Assembly: GCA_947499955.1 (NCBI GenBank)
Contig: CANMQI010000010.1
Location: 1-64,000 of the forward strand
Direction: 5' to 3'
From: an uncultured Granulosicoccus sp.
GTDB lineage: Bacteria > Pseudomonadota > Gammaproteobacteria > Granulosicoccales > Granulosicoccaceae
Length of the DNA stretch: 64,000 bases
Shown: piece by piece, positions 48,880-58,046 of the stretch
Layout of the letters: every line of letters starts with the position of its first letter
How positions within the stretch are numbered: position 1 is the first letter of the stretch
Position numbers and translations under genes: made by a program
The notes under the pieces: generated by a model
What the model was told of the DNA's origin: nothing
Database searches by the model: none
Seen by the model: only the letters and a program-made list of their open reading frames with translations

Positions 48880-50325
48880 GTGATCTTGTCTGAGCACAAA
48901 TCATGTCCCACATGGTTGCCCACCATGTTGCTGGTCGCCCTGTTCCCGGGAGCTGCCTGGTCTCTGGATCTGGGTTTCGAGGGACGATTGACGCTTGAGC
49001 AGAGCGACAACATCGAAAGCGTCAACAGTCCTGACGAGGAAGATGGGCAGACTGTCGGTGCCGTGCTTGGCGTTTATGGAGAGCAGCGTAGTCGTCTCGT
49101 GAACGCAGCGTTCAAGGGCGAAATAGATACGCGCAATGATGTGTCCGAGGAGGACTCATCCTTCGACACCCTGACTCGATTTCTCGGTGCTGCCGAATTT
49201 TCCATCACTCCACGTTCCTGGCGCTGGTATGTGGGCGATATTCTGGGTGGCGTACGTACGGACAATGCCGTGCAGACCATCGATGACTCGGATATCGATC
49301 GTCGCAATGTCTTCGTGACGGGTCCCAGTTTCGAATACGACGTGGAAGGGCGTAGTCGTACTCGCGCCAGATTGCTGTATGTCAACCAGACAGAGGACAA
49401 TGATGATCTGGAGACGCTTTACACAGCCAATGCGAGTTATGAGCGTGACACCACGCCCGGCAGCTATTTCGGGTTGCGTGCCGGTAATGTCTACACCGAT
49501 ATACCGGATGAGTCGGAGAATCCGAATGTCCGGCAGGATGGCGATTACAACCGCTCGACGGTGGCAACCTATATCAACCGGGCTCGCGGCTTTGTCGAGC
49601 TTTACGGTGAGCTGGGCGTGACCCGCTACGATACGGACGATGAGTCACTGAATGGCCTGAACGCTCGCTTACGCGCGATTCGGCAGCTGGGCCCCATGAC
49701 ATCGGTCTCTGTCAGTCTGAGTCGAGATCTCAACGACCAGACACTGAGCACCGTGGAAAGTCTCATTCAAAGCGGCGGGACAGCGGTGGGTGTTCGCCCC
49801 GAAGTGGCGGGTGTCTTTGAAGAAACTCGCCTGGACGTGGGTTATTCATTCCAGGCAACTGATACCAGTCTCGATCTTGGACTTGGGGTTGCACAAAAGG
49901 ATTATCAGCTTTTGGCTACCGATTCGACTCTGGATATCAGTGCTGACAGAGAAGACCAGTTCCAGGGTTTTGCCTACGGCTCACTGTCCCGGCGTCTCAG
50001 CACTCGACTGCGCACCGAGCTTGCCATCAGCTATGAGCGCCAGACTTACGACAATCGTGAAGACGAGACCGATTCGGTGCTGGCATCTGCACTGCTTGTC
50101 TATCGCCTGAGCCGTAGTTTCGAGCTGGAAGGCGGCATCCTTCATGATTCCGCATCCGGGGTTCTGACACGTTTGACAGCGGACCCTGCTGATGGGGGTG
50201 GCTTGCTGGAGGTGCCGGAGGATGTCGATGTGACTGAAAACCGTTTGACCATCGGTCTGCGTTGGGCACCTCCGTCACGCGCAAGTCAGGATCTGACAGT
50301 CGAACTGAAGTCCTTGCTGCAATGA
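48880..50325 (+). CDS. Outer-membrane beta-barrel protein of the EPS locus
   Basis: 481 residues from a GTG at 48880; TTG at 48886 (better Shine-Dalgarno spacing) or ATG at 48925 are alternatives. A signal peptide (LPTMLLVALFPGAAWS) precedes a mature chain of alternating polar/aromatic strands (LGFEGRLTLEQSDNI, YSFQATDTSLDLGLGVAQKDY, LRTELAISYERQTY, LTIGLRWAP). It resembles the PEP-CTERM-associated outer-membrane family (TIGR03016/BBP2-like), found downstream of the chain-length and kinase genes in exosortase-type EPS loci. A role in polysaccharide passage or anchoring is likely but not proven. Confidence 0.8.
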   Translation: MILSEHKSCPTWLPTMLLVALFPGAAWSLDLGFEGRLTLEQSDNIESVNSPDEEDGQTVGAVLGVYGEQRSRLVNAAFKGEIDTRNDVSEEDSSFDTLTRFLGAAEFSITPRSWRWYVGDILGGVRTDNAVQTIDDSDIDRRNVFVTGPSFEYDVEGRSRTRARLLYVNQTEDNDDLETLYTANASYERDTTPGSYFGLRAGNVYTDIPDESENPNVRQDGDYNRSTVATYINRARGFVELYGELGVTRYDTDDESLNGLNARLRAIRQLGPMTSVSVSLSRDLNDQTLSTVESLIQSGGTAVGVRPEVAGVFEETRLDVGYSFQATDTSLDLGLGVAQKDYQLLATDSTLDISADREDQFQGFAYGSLSRRLSTRLRTELAISYERQTYDNREDETDSVLASALLVYRLSRSFELEGGILHDSASGVLTRLTADPADGGGLLEVPEDVDVTENRLTIGLRWAPPSRASQDLTVELKSLLQ

Positions 50326-51620
50326 CGGCAGGAGATCGCCTGACACAGATGTCGGGTGTTACCGGAAATGACGCAGGACAGGTTGCTTTCTCAAGCCAGG
50401 CCACCGATGACGGACAGGACTCAGGTGATGCGAAAGCCGGGATGCAGCCAGAGGGCAAGGCGGCTTCGCTGAAGGGCCTGAGGTTGCTGTTCGCCGTTGA
50501 CAGCCTCTTTCCCGGATTGGGCGGTGCCGAGGGGCAGGCGTTGAAACTGGCCGTGGCACTTCGCGAACGTGGTGCCTATGTCGAATTCGTGGCGCCCAGA
50601 GTCCAGACCGGCCAGCCGGTGGATGAGATCTACCAGGGATTCACCGTCAGGCGACTCGACTATCCGCATATTCGCTGGATCGGTTCACTGGTACTGATGG
50701 TGTGGTTCGCCCGCTACCTGCTGGTCAATCGCAAACGTTTCGATGCGCTGCATATACACATCACGCATCTACTGGCGGCATCGGCAGGCTATATGCGTCG
50801 CTGGACAGGCTTGCCGGTCACCACGAAGATTTCCGGATTCTACGAATTCGAAGGTGGCGTGCTGGATCAGCGCCGGCGCTTCATGCCGCTCAATTTTCTG
50901 ATCCGAATGGGTCTGCGACAAGTGGATCACGTGCAGACGATCAGTGTGCAGACGCGAGAAAAGCTGCTTGCCGCAGGCTTTCGCAATGAGCAGATCAAGT
51001 TCGTGCCCAATGGCATTGATACCAGCCTTGCGCCACAGCTACCGATCGAGGGGGAGGCCCTGACGATCGGATATTGTGGTCGTTTGCGCGAGGTCAAGGG
51101 CGTACATGTCCTGCTTGATGCCTTTGCCCTGGCACTACAGGCAAACCCCGAGCGCAAGCTGCGCCTGCGCATTGCCGGAGGCGGTGAGGTGATGGACACC
51201 TTGCAGGCTCAGGCAGAGACGCTGGGGGTGGCTTCGCAGGTGGAGTGGTTGGGCAGGATCGAGGATACGGCCAGCTTTTTCAGGAGTCTTGATATCTATG
51301 TACAGCCTTCATTCGCAGAAGGTCTGCCCAATTCGGTCATGGAGGCAATGGTCGAACAGCGACCGGTTGTTGCGTCCGATATCGGTGGTAACAATGATCT
51401 GATCGAAACGGGTGTGACGGGGCTGCTGTTCGAGGTGGGTGATGCGACACAGCTGTCCGAACAATTGCAGCGTCTCATCGACGAGCCTGAGCTGCGGCAC
51501 GCTGTAGCGCGATCAGGACGAGAGCTGATTGTCAGTCGTTTTGGCTTCGACCGAGTGGTTGATGAACTGCTCGCGCTTTATCATCACGAGAACGTGTCCT
51601 CAACTTCGGTCAGTCAATGA
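50322..51620 (+). CDS. GT4 family glycosyltransferase
   Basis: 432 residues from the ATG at 50322, which overlaps the barrel gene stop as ATGA; ATG at 50349 is another option, with a poorly spaced Shine-Dalgarno. An unusual Gly/Asp/Ser-rich N-terminal stretch of about 50 residues precedes the GT-B fold. GGAEGQALKLAVALRERGAYVEFVAP is the donor-side opening (in part: GGAEGQALKLAVAL). The retaining EX7E motif is seen in FAEGLPNSVMEAMVEQRPVVASDIGG (in part: EGLPNSVMEAM). It adds a sugar to the lipid-linked repeat on the cytoplasmic face. Substrate unknown. It overlaps the next gene by 4 bases. Confidence 0.9.
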   Translation: MTAGDRLTQMSGVTGNDAGQVAFSSQATDDGQDSGDAKAGMQPEGKAASLKGLRLLFAVDSLFPGLGGAEGQALKLAVALRERGAYVEFVAPRVQTGQPVDEIYQGFTVRRLDYPHIRWIGSLVLMVWFARYLLVNRKRFDALHIHITHLLAASAGYMRRWTGLPVTTKISGFYEFEGGVLDQRRRFMPLNFLIRMGLRQVDHVQTISVQTREKLLAAGFRNEQIKFVPNGIDTSLAPQLPIEGEALTIGYCGRLREVKGVHVLLDAFALALQANPERKLRLRIAGGGEVMDTLQAQAETLGVASQVEWLGRIEDTASFFRSLDIYVQPSFAEGLPNSVMEAMVEQRPVVASDIGGNNDLIETGVTGLLFEVGDATQLSEQLQRLIDEPELRHAVARSGRELIVSRFGFDRVVDELLALYHHENVSSTSVSQ

Positions 51621-52552
51621 TGCCCGGTAGTCGTATAGAGCAGTTGGTGGTCACCGTATCCATCGATACCGAATGTGACCATGATCCGGACTGGGTCAGA
51701 TCCAGGCCCTTGACGTTCGAATCGATTACCGAAGGTCTGCCGAACCGACTGCAGCCTGCCTTTGCAGAGGTGGGCGCCGTTCCCACCTATTTGCTGACTG
51801 TCGAAGTACTGGAGGACCCCGACAGCGTGGCAGCCTTGCGCTCCCTGTCTGGAAGCTATGAATACGGTACGCATCTGCACGCAGCCTTCATCGAGCCCGA
51901 GAAGAAATTTTCCGACTATGCCGGTGTGGACAGTCCCGACTTCCAGTGCGCCAGCACGCCCGAGGTGGAGTATCAGAAGCTGGCCAATCTGACGCAGCTG
52001 TTCGAGAAGCAGCTGGGCCATAGGCCGACCAGTTTCCGTGCCGGGCGGTATGGTGCAGCGGCACAATCCATCGATAGCCTGCAACGTCTGGGGTACAAGG
52101 TAGACACCAGTGTGACTCCGCATCTGCGCTGGAGTGAGCCCAACGCCACGGTGGATTTCCGCAAGGCACCTGAACAACCCTATTTTCCGGCAGCAGGCAC
52201 CATCATCAAGCCTGGCCCGGCCTCGCTCGATGCGCTTCTGGAGGTTCCTGTCTCGGTCAAGCCACGGCTGTTCAGGGACCCTCGTTGGTTTCGTCCCTGG
52301 TTTGCCTCAGTGGAGCAGATGAAGGACGTTGTCAGATATCAGATGAAGCGGCATTCGCAGCAGCGTATTCTCAACATCAACATGATGTTCCATTCCATGG
52401 AGGTGATCGAAAAGGCATCTCCGTATCCACAGAGCCAGGCTGATGTCAGACGCTATCTGGATGACATGCAGGCCGCCTTGCAGTGGTGCGCCGATGAAGG
52501 TGCACGGTTTGTGCCCCTGTCTGATCTGCATGATCTGTATCTGACGGCTTGA
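51617..52552 (+). CDS. Polysaccharide deacetylase-like protein (WalW-like)
   Basis: 311 residues. NodB-type deacetylase features are spread as in the WalW-like branch: VTVSIDTECD with the acidic metal-site residues (DTE), GTHLHA with two histidines, SFRAGRYGA (the R/Y motif) and NINMMFHSMEVIEKASPY with a late histidine. There is no signal peptide, so it would act in the cytoplasm or on a lipid-linked intermediate. It overlaps the GT4 gene by 4 bases (ATGA) and abuts the flippase. Exact substrate unknown. Confidence 0.8.
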   Translation: MMPGSRIEQLVVTVSIDTECDHDPDWVRSRPLTFESITEGLPNRLQPAFAEVGAVPTYLLTVEVLEDPDSVAALRSLSGSYEYGTHLHAAFIEPEKKFSDYAGVDSPDFQCASTPEVEYQKLANLTQLFEKQLGHRPTSFRAGRYGAAAQSIDSLQRLGYKVDTSVTPHLRWSEPNATVDFRKAPEQPYFPAAGTIIKPGPASLDALLEVPVSVKPRLFRDPRWFRPWFASVEQMKDVVRYQMKRHSQQRILNINMMFHSMEVIEKASPYPQSQADVRRYLDDMQAALQWCADEGARFVPLSDLHDLYLTA

Positions 52553-52566
52553 GCGGAAAAAGAGCG

Positions 52567-54042
52567 ATGGCCGCAGTCGGCATGTTCCAGCATTTGAGAA
52601 ACTACGCGTCCGCCGGAATCTTTTCCGCGGTGGTCGGTCTGGTGAGTTTTCCGGTATTGACACGCAATCTGAGCGTGGAAGAGTACGGCATAGTCGGGCT
52701 CATCACGTCGAGCCTGACTCTGTGTATTGCCGTGGGCAAGCTGGGTGTACAGCACGCCGTCATACGATTCTTTGCGCAGATCAAGAACGGCAATATCGAC
52801 TTCACTGTCGGTCAGATGAACAGTACCGTCAGCATGATCTTCTTCAGTTTTGCCAGCAGCGCGACAGTTCTGTGGTTGGTCAGCGGGTTTTTCGTGCTTC
52901 CTGCAATGTTGCAGTACGAGGATATTCCGTCACTGTTTCTGCTGGCATCGTTCATCGTGTTCATCCGATTGCTGGGTAGTGGTGTGCTGAACTTTCTCCG
53001 TGCACAGCAGCGCAGTGCCGACGTCGCACTCTCCCAGAGCATTGCCCGGTTCCTGAACCTGATGTTGATACTGGTCATACTGTTCGCGGGGGACCTGAAT
53101 CCCTGGACGGTCATAGCCTGTCTGCTGGTAGCGGAATCGATTGGCGTTTTCTATGCGGCCTGGCAATACCGGCCGGACTTTCAGTTCCGATTCAAGGACG
53201 TATCGCTCAAACTGGGCAAGGCCATGCTCATCTATGGCCTGCCCTTGATGATGCTGGAATCATTGGGGCTGGTGTTACGCCTCAGTGATCGCTATCTGAT
53301 CGAAGGCATATTGGGTGTCAGCGCCTTGGGTCAGTACTCGGCGTCCTACAATCTGACGTCCTATATCGATGTCATCATTCTTGCGGCCCTCATACAGGCG
53401 GTGAAGCCAGCCTATATGCAGATGTGGGAGTCTCAGGGAAAGCTGCCTACACAGCAGTTTCTCTCCGGAGGGTTTCGCCTGTACATGGTGATTGGTATTC
53501 CATTCATAGCGATGTTCTCGGTTACCAGTCCCTATCTGCTCGGATTTCTGGCCGGTGATAAATACAGCCCCGGTACAGTCATCATCCCCTATGTCGCCGT
53601 CAGTTTCTGGCTGGAAGGGGCAATGCACTTTCTTGCCGCAGGCCTGTACATATTCAAGCACACCCGACTATTGATGATCTGGAGTCTGGTGGCAACAATC
53701 ATCAACCTTGTCTTGAATGTGCTGCTCATACCGCGCTTTGGTATTACAGGGGCTGCCGTTGTAACCATCATTTCCTATGTGATCTTCATGATCGGCGTCA
53801 CCGGCAGTGCTTTTCGCTATGTGACATTCCCTGTCAGACTGAAGGCGCCTGCCGTCATGGCGCTCGCCAGCCTGGTGGTCTTTGCGCTGCTCAGCGCCGT
53901 CGATCTGCACTCCGATCTGGCCAATTTCATTGGCAAGGGCATGATCGGCACTGGCGTATTGCTGTTGCTGATCTGGTTTGTCGATCCGGAAGCCAAGCAG
54001 TGGTTCAGTGACAAGCTGTTTGCAAGATTGAAGTGGGTGTAA
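52567..54042 (+). CDS. wzx: Wzx-type polysaccharide flippase
   Basis: 491 residues from the ATG at 52567; a TTG at 52549 that overlaps the previous stop would add six. MATE/MOP superfamily membrane protein with about 12-14 helices. N-terminal FQHLRNYASAGIFSAVVGLVSFPVLTRNLSVEEYGIVGL (in part: FPVLTRNLSVEEYGIVGL) is the Polysacc_synt motif, and the middle has LSDRYLIEGILG and SASYNLTSYIDV. It flips the undecaprenyl-linked repeat to the periplasm for Wzy. Its 3' end overlaps the GT2 start by about 10 bases. Confidence 0.9.
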   Translation: MAAVGMFQHLRNYASAGIFSAVVGLVSFPVLTRNLSVEEYGIVGLITSSLTLCIAVGKLGVQHAVIRFFAQIKNGNIDFTVGQMNSTVSMIFFSFASSATVLWLVSGFFVLPAMLQYEDIPSLFLLASFIVFIRLLGSGVLNFLRAQQRSADVALSQSIARFLNLMLILVILFAGDLNPWTVIACLLVAESIGVFYAAWQYRPDFQFRFKDVSLKLGKAMLIYGLPLMMLESLGLVLRLSDRYLIEGILGVSALGQYSASYNLTSYIDVIILAALIQAVKPAYMQMWESQGKLPTQQFLSGGFRLYMVIGIPFIAMFSVTSPYLLGFLAGDKYSPGTVIIPYVAVSFWLEGAMHFLAAGLYIFKHTRLLMIWSLVATIINLVLNVLLIPRFGITGAAVVTIISYVIFMIGVTGSAFRYVTFPVRLKAPAVMALASLVVFALLSAVDLHSDLANFIGKGMIGTGVLLLLIWFVDPEAKQWFSDKLFARLKWV

Positions 54043-55190
54043 TCGTGACTGTCCTTTTTCTGATCGCGGTGTTTTTCTGTCTGTACACCTATCTGCTCTT
54101 TCCACTGCTGCTCCACTGGCGCGCGAGGCGCCGGTCCGATGTGTCTGGCGGACCGACGCTGGCCGGTGGCACGGCGACGCACGATCGGGCAATATCCGTC
54201 AGTATCGTGGTGGCTGCGCACAACGAAGCGCACAATCTGCCCGGCAAGATCGCCTCACTGGACGCACTGGATTACCCGACCGAGCTGCTGGAATGCCTGT
54301 TCGTCTCTGACGGGTCTTCTGACAAGACAGTTCAGTTGTTGACCGAGGCCTGTGCGGATCGGCCACGATGGCAGCTTCACCACTATGAAACTGCGGCAGG
54401 CAAGCCCACCGCACTGAATCTGGGGGTCGCGCAGGCCAGTGGCGACATCATCGTGTTCATGGACGCCCGACAGAGCGTAGCGCCAGCGGCAGTCCGGGCG
54501 CTGGTTGCTCGATTGGCCGATCCCGGTATCGGTGCCGTCAGTGGCGAGCTGGTGTTGCATGATGACCTGGGGGAAGAGGCCAGTAACGTCGGCTTGTACT
54601 GGCGTTATGAGAAATGGATTCGGGACAACGAAAGCAGACTGTTCTCGACGACGGGCGCAACAGGTGCACTGTATGCCATCAGGCGGAGTGATTACAGCCC
54701 GTTGCCGGCAGATACCCTGTTGGATGACTTCGATACGCCTGTGAGTTTGCTGGGCAAGGGCAAACGCACGGTTCTGGAGCCGGGTGCGCAGATATTCGAC
54801 CAGGCCGAGGCTGATTCGGCTCAGGAATTCCGACGGAAAGTGCGTACGCTGGCCGGGAATTTTCAATCCTTCGCCCGGTACCCCTGGTTGTTCGATCCGC
54901 GCCGCAATCCGGTCTGGTGGCAGTTCCTGTCTCACAAGGTCTGCCGCTTGCTGGTACCGTACGCCATGATTGTGGCACTGCTGGCCAGTTTGCTCGGTGA
55001 CACTGCCTTCTTGCGGTTCATGCTGATCTGTCAGCTCGGTTTCTATGGCCTGGGGCTGCTGGGATTTCTGGGAATGCGCAATAAAATCACCAATGTGATC
55101 AAGATCTTTCTGCAATTGAATGCGGCTGCCGTGGTAGGCGCCTGGCAGTCCCTGCTGGGACGACGCGCTGTGCGCTGGAAGACGTCATGA
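54033..55190 (+). CDS. GT2 family membrane glycosyltransferase
   Basis: 385 residues from a GTG at 54033; a GTG at 54045 just past the flippase stop is also possible. One N-terminal membrane helix (about 5-27), a GT-A domain (SIVVAAHNEAHNLPGKI, CLFVSDGSSDKT, VFMDARQSV as the D-x-D-like site, STTGATGALYAIRRSDY, LLDDFDTPVSLLGKG) and two to three C-terminal helices (about 305-370). The acceptor region EFRRKVRTLAGNFQSF resembles processive or long-chain GT2 enzymes. It overlaps the next gene by 4 bases. Sugar donor unknown. Confidence 0.88.
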   Translation: MGVIVTVLFLIAVFFCLYTYLLFPLLLHWRARRRSDVSGGPTLAGGTATHDRAISVSIVVAAHNEAHNLPGKIASLDALDYPTELLECLFVSDGSSDKTVQLLTEACADRPRWQLHHYETAAGKPTALNLGVAQASGDIIVFMDARQSVAPAAVRALVARLADPGIGAVSGELVLHDDLGEEASNVGLYWRYEKWIRDNESRLFSTTGATGALYAIRRSDYSPLPADTLLDDFDTPVSLLGKGKRTVLEPGAQIFDQAEADSAQEFRRKVRTLAGNFQSFARYPWLFDPRRNPVWWQFLSHKVCRLLVPYAMIVALLASLLGDTAFLRFMLICQLGFYGLGLLGFLGMRNKITNVIKIFLQLNAAAVVGAWQSLLGRRAVRWKTS

Positions 55191-55999
55191 GTGTCGTAAT
55201 GATGTACCACGCCTTGTATCGCGGTGAGGATACATCGGCCATCGATCAGGAAGATCTGCCGTACGCTGTCAGCGAAGAGAACTTTGTTCGGCAGCTGGAC
55301 AGCCTGCAGGGCAAACGTGTGGGTTTGTTCGACCAGACCAGCGCACCGGATATTGTCATCACGTTCGATGATGGACATCTGAGCAATCTGGAAATCGCAG
55401 CGCCGCTGCTGGTCGAACGGGGTCTGTCGGCCATCTTCTTTGTCACCAGCGGTTTCATCGGCAAGCGGGCAGGGTTCATGAACAGCGAGCAGCTGGCCGC
55501 GCTCGCCGCCTTGCCGGGCATGTGTATTGGCAGCCATGGCGTTACCCACCGTTTTTTCGATGATCTTGACGAGCAACAGGCTCGTGAGGAGCTACTGGAC
55601 AGTCGGCAGCAACTGGAGAACATGAGCGGCCAGGCATGCCGATCAATTTCGTTCCCCGGTGGCCGCTACAATGACAAGACACTGAATTTACTCAAAGACA
55701 CAGGGTATTGGCAGTGGTACGGCTCTGAAATTGGTACCGTAGAGCATGTTCAGGGTTTCATCAGAGATGTTGCCCGAACGAACAACGAGCGGCAGCTGCT
55801 GGTTCAGAACCGCAGGCGGCCGATCGAACGGGTAGCCATTCGACGCTCGACAACTCTCGAGGAGTTTGCTCGCATGATCGGTCCGGATGACGCGTATTAC
55901 AGGGATAACCGACGTCGCAGTCAGGCAAAGGCACGGCTGAGACGCGTATTAGGCAACCGGCTCTATCATGGCCTCTACAAACTCCTTTCGGCCCGCTGA
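55187..55999 (+). CDS. NodB-type polysaccharide deacetylase
   Basis: 270 residues. Polysaccharide deacetylase domain with TFDDGHLSN (motif 1, catalytic and metal aspartates), SHGVTHRFF (motif 2, metal histidines) and FPGGRYN (motif 3). There is no signal peptide, which suggests cytoplasmic action on an N- or O-acetylated sugar intermediate, or an atypical export route. It starts within the GT2 stop (ATGA) and its last 32 bases overlap the polymerase gene. The C-terminus is basic. A second deacetylase-like protein is encoded at 51617. Confidence 0.9.
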   Translation: MSVVMMYHALYRGEDTSAIDQEDLPYAVSEENFVRQLDSLQGKRVGLFDQTSAPDIVITFDDGHLSNLEIAAPLLVERGLSAIFFVTSGFIGKRAGFMNSEQLAALAALPGMCIGSHGVTHRFFDDLDEQQAREELLDSRQQLENMSGQACRSISFPGGRYNDKTLNLLKDTGYWQWYGSEIGTVEHVQGFIRDVARTNNERQLLVQNRRRPIERVAIRRSTTLEEFARMIGPDDAYYRDNRRRSQAKARLRRVLGNRLYHGLYKLLSAR

Positions 56000-57947
56000 G
56001 GACGAGTTCCCGGAAGACGGGGACGGCCTCGGCAAGGTGCGTCGCAGGCGTCGCACTGCCCGTGCAGACGATGCCGGCGACGGTCGCGTGCGCCCGACTG
56101 TCAGAGGGGCTGCCGATTCCACGCGAGTGCAGCGCAAGGCATCACGCCGGTCTCAGCGAACTGAACGTATCGAATCCGACAAGGGCGATATCGTTTCTGG
56201 CTGGCCGAAGCTGGAGGGTCTGAAGCCGGTTCTGATGTTTCTGGCCATGCCGGCCATTCTGGTCATGACCATTACCTTGACGGGGGGTAACTGGCCGTCC
56301 TCGATTCTCTATCCCATCGCCCTGGGGCTGGGTCTGGTCGTCGCTCTCAGTGCCCTGAAAGGGGTAGAGCTGGTACTGGCCTGCATGATCATCTATCTGC
56401 CGTTTTCAAAGATCTTTGTCGTACCGATTGCCCCGGGGGTCAATGGTACGAACATGCTGGTGTTGCTGGGTTTGTTTGCGGCCTTGCTGCAAGCCTCGAC
56501 ACTGCGCCTGAAGCTGAACGATTGGCCGCCTGGAACGGCGCTGGTGGCAATCTTTGGTGTCTTGAGCGCGTTTTCGGTCGTCACTATCTCACTGCTCCCC
56601 GGTGGACGTACCTATTTCCTCTACAACGAGATTCTCAGTTACAAGGCCTGGGTAGATCAGTTCATTTTCTATTTCATCGTTCTGATGTGCGTACGCGATG
56701 TGGAGTCCGCCAAGCGCTGCGTGATCTACATGTTGATCGGCTCGGTGCTGGTGGTGCTGTATTCCGTACCGGAGATGCTGGAAAAGATGGGTCGCTCGAC
56801 CATCGAGAAGAGTCGAATCGACGGCCCGCATCTGCAATCCAACAACTTTGGTGGCTTTGTGGCCTACACACTGTTGCCGCTGGTGGCCGTGTTCTTCATC
56901 TATATCAAGGATTTGCGTGCCTGGTTGCTGACACCTTATTTCCTGCTGGCAGCCAAGGTCCTGATCACGACCTTTTCGCGCGGCGCCTACGTGGCAATGG
57001 TGATCGGCGGCTTTCTGGCGGGGTGGTACAAGGGGCGAAGTTTTCTGGCATTCTGGCTGACCGTGGTCATGTGCCTGATACTGGTATTTCCCAGTGTGAT
57101 ACCAGACTCGATCATGGACCGTATGAACAGTCTGACGAATCCGAACTCCGACTCCTCCATTCCGGAAGAAGAGAAGCTGGACAAGAGCTCTGAAACCCGA
57201 CTGATCATGTGGCGTGCCGGTGCGCAGATGATTCTCGAAAGCCCGGTACTGGGCAAGGGATTCAAGGGATTTCCCTATCTGAAGGATGATTACACCGAGA
57301 TCCCGGTCGAGGAGAGTGATCCGCACAGCATGTACTTGTACATCGGCTCTCAGATGGGGTTGCCGGCCCTGGCATTGTTCCTGTTGATTCTGGCGTACAG
57401 TTTCAATCTGGGACGCTTGCACGCAAACAACAAACATGACCGCTTCATCAGGGCCATTGGCATAGGGGGGGCCGCTGCCACCGCCTGTTATGCCGTTGTG
57501 TGCGTGTTCGGTTCACGGGCGGTGACCCTGAACTTCACCGCCTACTTCTGGGCTTATCTGGTCGTCATGCAGGTCCTGAAGCAGAAGAATACCGAAGCTC
57601 AGGCTGCTCTGACGCCGGTTGCAGCGCGAACCAACGCGTTCGCTGTCAGCGGTAACGGCTCGCGCGGCGTTCGTCGGGAGAAGTCCGAAGAACCGGGTGC
57701 CGATCCGGACCCGATAATGGCAAAGACGAAAAAGGCCAATCGTGCCGGTAGACGTGCAGGCAAGCGCGGCGCTGCTGCATTCCAGGCGGCCTCGACAGGG
57801 GAGTCTCTTGAGCAGGTTGAACCCGTTGAGCCGACTGAGTCGACTGAAGGGTCTTCATTCAACGACAAGCCGGGTGAATCCTCCGATTTCGTCAGCGACC
57901 GCTTGCGCCGCAAGCTGCAACGCAACCGTGGTAAACGATCCCTTTGA
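55968..57947 (+). CDS. O-antigen ligase/Wzy-type polymerase with long charged tails
   Basis: 659 residues. A basic, Arg-rich N-terminal region of about 75 residues (VRRRRRTARADD, RKASRRSQRTERI) precedes 10-12 membrane helices and the Wzy_C/O-antigen ligase region (TFSRGAYVAMVIGGFLAGWY, ETRLIMWRAGAQMILESPVLGKGF in part, EESDPHSMYLYIGSQMGLP). A hydrophilic C-terminal tail of about 125 residues follows, with KTKKANRAGRRAGKRG and Glu/Pro/Ser/Thr-rich VEPVEPTESTEG segments. Typical polymerases lack such tails. It probably polymerises or ligates the flipped repeat in the periplasm. Last gene of the run; a G10 tract and tandem repeats follow at once. Confidence 0.88.
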   Translation: MASTNSFRPAEDEFPEDGDGLGKVRRRRRTARADDAGDGRVRPTVRGAADSTRVQRKASRRSQRTERIESDKGDIVSGWPKLEGLKPVLMFLAMPAILVMTITLTGGNWPSSILYPIALGLGLVVALSALKGVELVLACMIIYLPFSKIFVVPIAPGVNGTNMLVLLGLFAALLQASTLRLKLNDWPPGTALVAIFGVLSAFSVVTISLLPGGRTYFLYNEILSYKAWVDQFIFYFIVLMCVRDVESAKRCVIYMLIGSVLVVLYSVPEMLEKMGRSTIEKSRIDGPHLQSNNFGGFVAYTLLPLVAVFFIYIKDLRAWLLTPYFLLAAKVLITTFSRGAYVAMVIGGFLAGWYKGRSFLAFWLTVVMCLILVFPSVIPDSIMDRMNSLTNPNSDSSIPEEEKLDKSSETRLIMWRAGAQMILESPVLGKGFKGFPYLKDDYTEIPVEESDPHSMYLYIGSQMGLPALALFLLILAYSFNLGRLHANNKHDRFIRAIGIGGAAATACYAVVCVFGSRAVTLNFTAYFWAYLVVMQVLKQKNTEAQAALTPVAARTNAFAVSGNGSRGVRREKSEEPGADPDPIMAKTKKANRAGRRAGKRGAAAFQAASTGESLEQVEPVEPTESTEGSSFNDKPGESSDFVSDRLRRKLQRNRGKRSL

Positions 57948-57983
57948 TGGGGGGGGGGCTGCTCAGTCAGCCAGATCAGAATC

Positions 57984-58046
57984 GGCTGACGGCTGACGGC
58001 TGACGGCTGACGGCTGACGGCTGACTGCTGACTGCTGACTGCTGTC
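57984..58046. repeat. Heptanucleotide tandem array (GGCTGAC)n
   Basis: Six perfect copies of GGCTGAC (57984-58025), then two of TGCTGAC and one TGCTGTC, in uninterrupted 7-bp phase. It begins 37 bases after the polymerase stop. Heptamer arrays of this kind are known as variable-number repeats in many bacteria. Being multiples of seven outside a gene, they could alter only spacing or RNA structure. Confidence 0.93.
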
